This document shows positions 56,838 through 64,000 of a DNA stretch of 64,000 nucleotides, one piece after another. Location: contig CAWJNF010000005.1 in the NCBI GenBank assembly GCA_963844235.1, positions 682,001 to 746,000 on the forward strand, read 5' to 3'. The notes beneath the pieces were generated by a model. That model saw only the letters and a program-made list of their open reading frames with translations. It did no database searches and was not told where the DNA came from. A program made the translations under genes and the position numbers. How positions within the stretch are numbered: the first letter of the stretch is position 1; each line of letters starts with the position of its first letter. Origin of the DNA: CAWJNF01 sp963844235. GTDB lineage: Bacteria > Actinomycetota > Thermoleophilia > Gaiellales > Gaiellaceae.

Positions 56838-57068
56838 CTACGGGATGCGAGCATCGCGAGTAGCGCGGTGGATCGCGGTGACGAGCGCGATGCCCGCCAC
56901 GACGATGGTTGCGGTGAGGGCGGCCCGTAGCCACCAACCGGCGTCATTGGGAAGAAGTTGCTCCTTGCCCAGATTCGCCGGAGCGATGACCAGGACGTAC
57001 ACCCACCACGGTGCCCACCGGCTCGATTGCTCGCGCCGCGTGGACACGGTCTGCAGTTCGGAGCTCAT
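56838..57068 (-). CDS. 76-residue membrane protein, TetR-controlled
   Basis: Charged N-terminus (MSSELQTVSTRREQSSRW) then two helices: APWWVYVLVIAPANLG and LRAALTATIVVAGIALVTAI, ending HRATRDARIP. The ATG at 57068 has GGAGGAAAG upstream, and the palindrome at 57087-57104 lies over its -10 region. Probably the first gene of a membrane-protein pair derepressed when the TetR protein binds its ligand. Confidence 0.72.
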   Translation of the reverse strand: MSSELQTVSTRREQSSRWAPWWVYVLVIAPANLGKEQLLPNDAGWWLRAALTATIVVAGIALVTAIHRATRDARIP

Positions 57069-57086
57069 CAGCTTTCCTCCATTGCT

Positions 57087-57104
57087 CTAGTACGACTGTA
57101 CTAG
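57087..57104. promoter_or_regulatory. TetR operator 1
   Basis: CTAGTACGACTGTACTAG: perfect 7-bp arms CTAGTAC/GTACTAG around GACT. It is placed over the promoter of the leftward 76-residue membrane gene. Confidence 0.75.
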
Positions 57105-57164
57105 GCGATGATCGCATGGACCGGGGCCTCGGCACAGGCGGCCACCCTGCGTCTCGGAGTACGG

Positions 57165-57182
57165 CTAGTACGAACGTACTAG
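57165..57182. promoter_or_regulatory. TetR operator 2
   Basis: CTAGTACGAACGTACTAG: same arms around GAAC. Its last bases are part of the TetR gene's -10 box (TAGAGT, 57180-57185), so the protein should repress itself. Centre-to-centre spacing to operator 1 is 78 bp. Confidence 0.78.
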
Positions 57183-57191
57183 AGTGTCGCG

Positions 57192-57776
57192 TTGGCCACG
57201 ATCGACAGCCAATCCCGTCGTCGGGAGCTCGGGGAAGCGCTCTGGCGTGTCGTGCTGCGCGACGGCATCGAGGCCGCCTCCGTCCGCAAGGTCGCCGCCG
57301 AGGCCGGCATCTCGAAAGGGTCGCTGCGACACGTTTTTCCGACCCAGTCGGAGCTCCTCGCGTTCGCGATGCAGCTCATCGTCGACGAGGTCACGAGCAG
57401 GGTCGAGGCGGTCGACGTCTCGGGCGACATCCGAGAAGCGGTCGAGCAGCATCTGCACAGCCTGCTCGTGCTCGACCCGAACACCCGAGCGGTGTTCGAC
57501 GTGTGGTTTGCATTCGTGGGCCGCGCGCGGCTCGATCCGAGCCTGCGTCCGCTGCGAGACGACACCCACGCTCGAGTGCGCAACCTCTGCCTGCAGTCGG
57601 TCGAGCTGCTTCGCGACAACGGCAAGGCCCGCCCGGATCTGGACGTCGCACGGGAGTCCGAGCGGCTGCACGCTCTTGTCGACGGGCTCGCGATGCACGC
57701 CACCCTCGATCCCGAGATCACGACTCCCGCGCGGCAAATCGAGATCCTGTCGAGACACCTCGACACGCTGAGATGA
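57192..57776 (+). CDS. TetR/AcrR-family transcriptional regulator
   Basis: 194 residues. The helix-turn-helix is AASVRKVAAEAGISKGSLRH followed by FPTQSELLAFA (about 26-56), the standard TetR pattern; the C-terminal ligand domain ends QIEILSRHLDTLR. Start TTG 57192, 6 nt after a TAGAGT -10 box. Two identical palindromes in the divergent gap are its probable operators. It likely controls itself and the two membrane genes to the left. Confidence 0.93.
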   Translation: MATIDSQSRRRELGEALWRVVLRDGIEAASVRKVAAEAGISKGSLRHVFPTQSELLAFAMQLIVDEVTSRVEAVDVSGDIREAVEQHLHSLLVLDPNTRAVFDVWFAFVGRARLDPSLRPLRDDTHARVRNLCLQSVELLRDNGKARPDLDVARESERLHALVDGLAMHATLDPEITTPARQIEILSRHLDTLR

Positions 57777-57874
57777 CGTCTTGCGAGGCTGCGCCGAAGC
57801 GGGCGTGCGCCTGGCGGTGGAGCAAAGCAGCCGCAAGAGCCGCCCGGGCCCGGCGTTTACCGACAGGACCGGGC

Positions 57875-57880
57875 TAGGCT
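57875..57880 (+). promoter_or_regulatory. -10 box (TAGGCT) of the dienelactone-hydrolase-like gene
   Basis: TAGGCT ends 8 nt before the GTG at 57889; it fixes that start rather than the in-frame codon at 57781. Confidence 0.4.
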
Positions 57881-57888
57881 GCCTCCAC

Positions 57889-58455
57889 GTGGCCGAGGTT
57901 CTGCTCTTCCACCATGCACAGGGATTGACCGCCGGATGCCTCTCCTTCGCCGACGAGCTCCGCGCGGCCGGACACGTCCTCCACGTCCCGGATCTCTACG
58001 ACGGCAGGACCTTCGCCGAGCTCTCCGACGGCATTGGCCACGCCGAGCATGTGGGCTTCGGCACGATCATCGAACGCGGTCGCATCGCCGCCGAGAGCCT
58101 GCCGAACGAGCTCGTCTATGCCGGATTCTCGCTCGGGGTCATGCCGGCTCAGATGCTGGCCCAGACGCGTCACGGCGCGAAGGGAGCCTTGCTGATGCAC
58201 TCCGCGGTCCCCACCGCGGAGTTCGGTTGTCCCTGGCCGCAAGGCGTCCCGCTCCAGATCCACACGACGGAGGCCGACGAGTGGGGCGACGCAGACGTCG
58301 CCCGCGACCTCGCGGCGACGATCGAGGGCGCAGAGCTGTTCCTCTATCCCGGCGATCGGCACCTGTTCTCCGACAACAGCTTGCCCGACTACGACGAGGA
58401 CGCCGCCACCCTGCTCGAGCAACGCGTGCTCGGCTTCCTCGACAACATCGATTAG
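57889..58455 (+). CDS. Dienelactone-hydrolase-family alpha/beta hydrolase
   Basis: 188 residues. It begins VAEVLLFHHAQGLTAGCLSF and has VLHVPDLYDGRTFAELSDGI, the nucleophile elbow VYAGFSLGVMPAQML (Ser where classical dienelactone hydrolases have Cys), an acidic residue after HTTEADEWGDAD and the catalytic His in YPGDRHLFSDNSLPDY. Hydrolyses an ester or lactone; substrate unknown. It is 112 bp from the TetR gene in the same direction but has its own -10 box. Confidence 0.88.
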   Translation: MAEVLLFHHAQGLTAGCLSFADELRAAGHVLHVPDLYDGRTFAELSDGIGHAEHVGFGTIIERGRIAAESLPNELVYAGFSLGVMPAQMLAQTRHGAKGALLMHSAVPTAEFGCPWPQGVPLQIHTTEADEWGDADVARDLAATIEGAELFLYPGDRHLFSDNSLPDYDEDAATLLEQRVLGFLDNID

Positions 58456-58647
58456 CAGAGGATCCACGCAGGCCGAACGGGTCGACCGCCAACCCGCTCC
58501 GGTCCTACATCTAGACGGGCGCCCCGACTATGGTCACAAGGCGCCCGCGCGCCAGAGCATTTGCCCCCAAGGCAGGCGGCTCTCGGGGACCTGCGGTGAC
58601 GTTTCAGCGAGGTGGGGTCGGGGGCAAAAGGTGCGGAGGCCGTGTCT
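58456..58647. other. Gap between the hydrolase and the next membrane gene
   Basis: 192 bp without a convincing gene. GGGCGCC (58517-58523) and GGCGCCC (58540-58546) could form a weak terminator for the hydrolase. GGAGG at 58635-58639 is the ribosome-binding site of the next gene. Confidence 0.45.
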
Positions 58648-59391
58648 GTGGGCAGCGTCAGCCGCTTGCGTCCCGTGCATTTCGTCGTGCTCGCCGCGCC
58701 GCTGCTCTGGATAGTGCTCGCCTTCCTCCATCCGGATGGTGAAAACCAGCTGTCTGAGGCGATCGCCGATCAGACGGGTCGGTGGCTCTTTGTGCACGGA
58801 GGCCAGCTCGTCCTGACACCGTTTCTGGCTGCGGGTGTGTGGATGCTGCTGCTCGGGATCGAGTCCCTTGCCGCGAACGTCGCCCGCGTGGCTCTTGCTT
58901 TTTGGATGGTGTTCTTCAGCGCCTTCGATGCGATTGCCGGACTCGCCAGCGGTGTGCTGGTACGACATGCGAACAGCCTCGCCGGTGAGGAAAGGGAGAA
59001 CGTGGGTGCCGCGATCGACTTCATGTTCCACGACAGCCAACTCGTTGCCGGGGGGACGATCTCCGTGCTCGCGGGCCTGGGGCAGGGCACCTGGATCATC
59101 GTCGCGGTCGCGGCGGCCGTGGCGCTCCATCGGGCGGGCGTCGCTCGCCTGATTGTCGGCGCCACCTTGGTGTCCGTGCTCTTCATGCTCCATGCGGGCT
59201 TCCCAGCCGCAATCGGGTTGGTTGCGCTCTTCTTCGCCGAGCTGCTCAGATTCCGAACGCCGTCGGAGCGGCCAGGCTGCGCCGATCCGCTCGCCGGAAC
59301 CGGCCTGAGGTCACGGCCAAGACGCCGACCGCCGCTCATAGCCACCGAGCAGCGGCGGTCCTCACCGCGGCAGCGGCGCCCGTACACCTAG
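58648..59391 (+). CDS. Multi-pass membrane protein, unknown
   Basis: About 247 residues; GTG 58648 lies 8 nt after GGAGG and is preferred over two earlier GTGs. Helices: FVVLAAPLLWIVLAFLHP, VHGGQLVLTPFLAAGVWMLL, VALAFWMVFFSAFDAIAGLA, IIVAVAAAVALH and IVGATLVSVLFMLHAGFPAA. The C-terminal 40 residues are Arg/Pro-rich and soluble. No family recognised. Base composition of the region is a little lower in GC than the housekeeping block. Confidence 0.72.
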   Translation: MGSVSRLRPVHFVVLAAPLLWIVLAFLHPDGENQLSEAIADQTGRWLFVHGGQLVLTPFLAAGVWMLLLGIESLAANVARVALAFWMVFFSAFDAIAGLASGVLVRHANSLAGEERENVGAAIDFMFHDSQLVAGGTISVLAGLGQGTWIIVAVAAAVALHRAGVARLIVGATLVSVLFMLHAGFPAAIGLVALFFAELLRFRTPSERPGCADPLAGTGLRSRPRRRPPLIATEQRRSSPRQRRPYT

Positions 59392-59440
59392 GATCACGCT
59401 GCGCCGCTGGAAGCGCAGTCCCGCGAACTGGAGGTAAAGC

Positions 59441-59719
59441 GTGTACGGAACCGTCCGCCGCTACGCAGGCAGCGACCTGGCAACAAAGCTCGGCGATCGA
59501 GCGGGTGACGTCACCGAGGTGATGGGAAAAGTGGCGGGCGTGCGCGCCTACTACCTGATCCAGGCCGGCGGCGACAGCATCTCGGTCACGATCAGCGATG
59601 ACGCGGCCGGCGGACAGGCATCGAGCGAAGCCGCCGCGCGCTGGATCAGCGAGAACATGGGTGACCTCGGAGTGCCGGCGCCTGAGGTCTCGGCGGGCGA
59701 GGTCGTCGCCAGCGTGTAG
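59441..59719 (+). CDS. Small ferredoxin-like-fold protein (possible ABM-type), unknown
   Basis: 92 residues, GTG start with GGAGGTAAA upstream. The pattern YGTVRRYAGSDLATKLGDRA, then GVRAYYLIQAGGDSISVTIS and AARWISENMGDLGVPAPEVS fits a small dimeric alpha-beta barrel as in antibiotic-biosynthesis monooxygenase-like proteins. No catalytic residue can be assigned. Common as a stand-alone gene in Actinobacteria. Confidence 0.7.
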   Translation: MYGTVRRYAGSDLATKLGDRAGDVTEVMGKVAGVRAYYLIQAGGDSISVTISDDAAGGQASSEAAARWISENMGDLGVPAPEVSAGEVVASV

Positions 59720-59737
59720 CTCGAAGCAAGGACATTC

Positions 59738-59762
59738 GGCGCGCTTGGCCTCGTCGCGCGCC
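59738..59762. terminator. Hairpin between convergent genes
   Basis: GGCGCGC (59738-59744) and GCGCGCC (59756-59762), 11-nt loop, between the 92-residue gene and the UvrA paralogue. Confidence 0.4.
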
Positions 59763-59785
59763 GCAACTGACGAGGTTGCCTCGGG

Positions 59786-62170
<2,385 letters not shown>

Positions 62171-62175
62171 GCTCC

Positions 62176-62640
62176 TCAGCGCACGGCCTTCTTCACGAGC
62201 GCGACGATCTTCTTCTCCTCGGCGGCGTTCAGCTCCGTGAGCGCCCAGGAGGTCGGCCACATCGCCCCCTGGTCGATGTTCGCCTCGTCGCTGAACCCGA
62301 ACGTCGCGTACCTCGAGTCGAACTTCCCCGCGCTCTGGAAGAAGCAGACGATCTTGCCGTCCTTGGCGTACGCGGGCATGCCGTACCACGTCTTCGGCGA
62401 GAGGGCCGGCGCGGCGGCCGTGATGATCGCGTGGAGCCGCTTGGCCATGGCGCGATCGTTTCCCTTCATCTCGGCGACCTTCTCGAGCAGGGCTTTCTCC
62501 CCGTCTGCCTTGGCTGCCTCCGCCTTCAGCTCCTTGGCGCGCTCCTTCATCGCCGCCCGTTCCTCGGCCGTGAATCCCTTGGTCGAGCCGGTGCGCTTTG
62601 TCGTGGCGCGCTTCGTCGCGGTCTTGTTCTCAGCCATCAC
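62176..62640 (-). CDS. DUF1801 (YdhG/Fra-like) protein
   Basis: 154 residues. A Lys/Arg/Ala/Thr-rich N-terminus (KTATKRATTKRTGSTKGFTA) and a charged helix precede the fold with LHAIITAAAPALSPKTWYGM and PAYAKDGKIVCFFQSAGKF, then a TFGFSDEANIDQG strand. DUF1801 proteins include frataxin-like iron chaperones, but most are unstudied. It is cotranscribed with the UvrA paralogue, a pairing I recognise from other actinobacteria. Start ATG 62640 (or 62637). Confidence 0.85.
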   Translation of the reverse strand: MMAENKTATKRATTKRTGSTKGFTAEERAAMKERAKELKAEAAKADGEKALLEKVAEMKGNDRAMAKRLHAIITAAAPALSPKTWYGMPAYAKDGKIVCFFQSAGKFDSRYATFGFSDEANIDQGAMWPTSWALTELNAAEEKKIVALVKKAVR

Positions 62641-62650
62641 AAGTACCTCC

Positions 62651-62739
62651 TCAGGCCAGTTCCTGGATGCGGATCAGGGTGCCCGCTGGATCGCGAACGG
62701 CGCAGTAGCGAACGTGGTCTCGCGGGTGCTGATGTCCAT
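62651..62739 (-). pseudogene. Glyoxalase/VOC-family remnant
   Basis: One frame ends VRYCAVRDPAGTLIRIQELA at TGA (62651-62653), the standard C-terminus of a VOC-superfamily protein. The start (MDISTRETT) is in another frame and the middle 80-90 residues are missing. It lies between the AraC tail and DUF1801, as if an AraC-VOC-DUF1801-uvrA cluster lost two genes. Confidence 0.55.
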
Positions 62740-62744
62740 GGCGG

Positions 62745-62930
62745 TCATGCTACGTGCGGCTCCGCGAACCGCGCTTCTCGATCCCTGACCGCTCTGATGA
62801 CCGGTTTCGCGACGCACGGCGGCATCCGCGTCGTCGCGCGTGCCGCGTGGCGCCGGTAGGTGCTGGGCGGCATGCCGACCAGTTCGGTGAAGCGACTGCT
62901 GAAGGTGCCCAGCGGTAGCTGTTCGTGCAT
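62745..62930 (-). pseudogene. AraC-family regulator, C-terminal remnant
   Basis: 61 codons with LGTFSSRFTELVGMPPSTYR, the second helix-turn-helix of AraC regulators, followed by PPCVAKPVIRAVRDREARF. The first helix-turn-helix and the whole effector domain are gone; upstream DNA belongs to a GAF fragment in another frame. A fused fossil. Confidence 0.6.
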
Positions 62931-62994
62931 CGTGGACGGGCACAGAACGCCGGCTAAGCCGGCTGCTGCGCGGCAAGTCGCAGCGCGTCGAGGT

Positions 62995-63288
62995 CAGGCG
63001 GACGACCTTGCCTGGCGGGATCGGCATCCCGTGCAGGCCGCAGCCTCTCGGGTCGACTCGGAAGTCGCGGAACGCGGCGTATTTCTCGCTCAAGCTGAAG
63101 TACTTGCGCGCCTGCGAGGAATCCTCGCCGACCCAGAGCTTGAGCGCCGCCTGCTCGGCGCCGGTGAGCGCGCGGGCGATCTGGCAGGTGCGGCGTAGGA
63201 GCGCGTCGAGCTGGGCGGCGAGCTTCGATTCGGGCGAGGGGAGAGCGAGGATCGGCGTGATCTCGATTCCGACCTCGCCGGTCTGCAT
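62995..63288 (-). pseudogene. GAF-domain protein, N-terminal remnant
   Basis: From ATG 63288: SKLAAQLDALLRRTCQIARA, then ARKYFSLSEKYAAFRDFRVD and GLHGMPIPPGKVVRLT, the first half of a small GAF-domain protein. Similarity ends at about 62,995; the frame then runs on meaninglessly to 62674. The lost half is replaced by the AraC tail, so a deletion joined the two genes. Confidence 0.55.
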
Positions 63289-63369
63289 CGGACCACCGTA
63301 GCGGTGTACGTGGGTCGTGCACACGGGGTCACGTAGCCGACGCATCCGCGATGACGCCAGCCCTGGTTG

Positions 63370-63489
63370 CTAGTCCTTGCGCCCATGGCCAACGGGCAGC
63401 GACAGGAAGGCTGGCCGGGTGCCCACGACCATGAGGGTCAGTACCGCCACAACGATGGCGGCGGGCGCCCAGAAGGGTGCGTATTCCAT
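63370..63489 (-). CDS. Small 39-residue membrane protein
   Basis: ATG 63489 follows GGGGAGGTGA with good spacing. It codes MEYAPFWAPAAIVVAVLTLM, then VVGTRPAFLSLPVGHGRKD: one transmembrane helix and a basic tail. The strong ribosome-binding site makes it more than a chance frame. Function unknown. Confidence 0.45.
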   Translation of the reverse strand: MEYAPFWAPAAIVVAVLTLMVVGTRPAFLSLPVGHGRKD

Positions 63490-63510
63490 GGAACAGTCAC
63501 CTCCCCACAG

Positions 63511-63672
63511 ATGGAGCACGTCGCGACGATCGAGCGCAACTCGATCGTCGTCTCGTGCGGATGGTGTGGATTCCGGATCGTCTGCAATGGAGTCGTCAGC
63601 CAGGATCCCGTGGGCGGGGCACGGTCGCATCCGCCGAGGCGCCAGCGCGAGTGGCTAGTCGCGGTGTACTAG
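63511..63672 (+). CDS. Small 53-residue protein with a Cys pair, uncertain
   Basis: From ATG 63511: MEHVATIERNSIVVSCGWCG then FRIVCNGVVSQDP, with Cys at 16, 19 and 25 that could bind a metal. No good ribosome-binding site. It is divergent from the 39-residue membrane gene. Real or chance cannot be decided by eye. Confidence 0.3.
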   Translation: MEHVATIERNSIVVSCGWCGFRIVCNGVVSQDPVGGARSHPPRRQREWLVAVY

Positions 63673-63859
63673 CGGCTCCCCAGCCGGCACCCACTGGCCG
63701 TGTTGACCGCAGGAGCGGCCAGGGGAGCTACGCCGGGGAAGACGGGTAAGCCGGTTGCGCGCCGCTCGTGCGGCAACTCATTACTTGCTTGCCAATTGCC
63801 GGCGGACAGCGGCCGAGCGTCTGATCCGCCGCATCGCAAGGTCAGGGAGTGGTAAGTGG
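63673..63859. other. Gap before the right-hand partial gene
   Basis: 187 bp, lower in GC than average, with no gene seen. It includes the AT-rich ATTACTTGCTTGCCAATTGC near 63,781, which could be a promoter for the small gene to the left or another non-coding segment. Confidence 0.35.
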
Positions 63860-64000
63860 TCAGAGGTCGGTGGCGGCGATGGCCTGGAGTTGCCGTAGCT
63901 GGTCGGGGGTTGGGCACGAGCTGGACTCGAGGCTGCTCGTTTCCCAGCCGGCTAGTCGGGCTCCTGTCTCGTAGGCGGATTGCAGGAAGCCCAGCAGGGT
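63860..64000 (-). CDS. DUF5996-like protein, C-terminal end only
   Basis: Partial: the frame enters from the right edge and ends TGA at 63860-63862. The 46 visible residues include TLLGFLQSAYETGARLAGWE and PTPDQLRQL. This L-x-F-L-x-S-A-Y-x-x-G-A-x-x-A-G-W ending is what I know from DUF5996 proteins of Actinobacteria, of unknown function. Confidence 0.65.
   Translation of the reverse strand, partial: TLLGFLQSAYETGARLAGWETSSLESSSCPTPDQLRQLQAIAATDL

Overview
The window looks like a chromosomal segment from a high-GC Actinomycetota. The best fit is Thermoleophilia (Gaiellales/Solirubrobacterales-like): GC-rich third codon positions, frequent GTG starts, a SepIVA-type DivIVA protein between coaD and rpmF, and a large korA/korB pair. 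This placement is an inference from gene order and protein style, not from a search. At least six single-base indels break otherwise normal genes, mostly in G/C runs, so the sequence may be a draft or metagenomic assembly. I saw no tRNA, rRNA, CRISPR array or intact transposase.

Region 1 (1-24 kb) is a dense housekeeping block on the + strand. It runs from the end of ribA/ribBA and ribH through rpmB, a stand-alone receiver protein, recG, rsmD, coaD, sepIVA, DUF177, rpmF, plsX, acpP, rnc, smc, ftsY, ffh, rpsP, a KH protein, rimM, trmD, rplS, rnhB and yraN. An MMPL transporter, a small membrane protein, a nitroreductase, comM and dprA follow. Many genes overlap as GTGA, and many others have a TANNNT -10 box only 6-12 nt before the start codon, which points to leaderless mRNAs.

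Region 2 (24-31 kb) holds korAB (2-oxoacid:ferredoxin oxidoreductase) behind a small coiled-coil gene. Then comes a leftward operon: ppa, lapA-like, an amidohydrolase, a PLP dehydratase and an S51 peptidase.

Region 3 (31-48 kb) is catabolic. A leftward family-5 (peptide/nickel type) ABC transporter operon has a fused double ATPase and ends in an enolase-superfamily enzyme, with a zinc alcohol dehydrogenase after it. Around it lie a nucleoside hydrolase, an aromatic ammonia-lyase homologue with an altered MIO triad, a frameshifted M24/DddP-like metalloenzyme, a D-amino-acid-oxidase-like flavoenzyme, a Gfo/Idh/MocA oxidoreductase, an amidohydrolase coupled to a Rieske protein, and a frameshifted MetE-like methyltransferase. 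Two hairpin MITE-like repeats sit in the gaps.

Region 4 (48-54 kb) handles sulfur supply: an Rrf2 regulator divergent from a sulfate ABC transporter (binding-protein gene broken by indels, then cysT, cysW, cysA), followed by an ATP-grasp ligase and a convergent superoxide dismutase.

Region 5 (54.6-64 kb) is accessory and scarred. It contains duplicated 70-residue membrane proteins, an integrase remnant, scattered pieces of an L,D-transpeptidase gene, a TetR gene with two perfect operators divergent from small membrane proteins, a dienelactone-hydrolase-like gene, a UvrA paralogue with a DUF1801 partner, decayed GAF/AraC/glyoxalase fragments, and the 3' end of a DUF5996-like gene.
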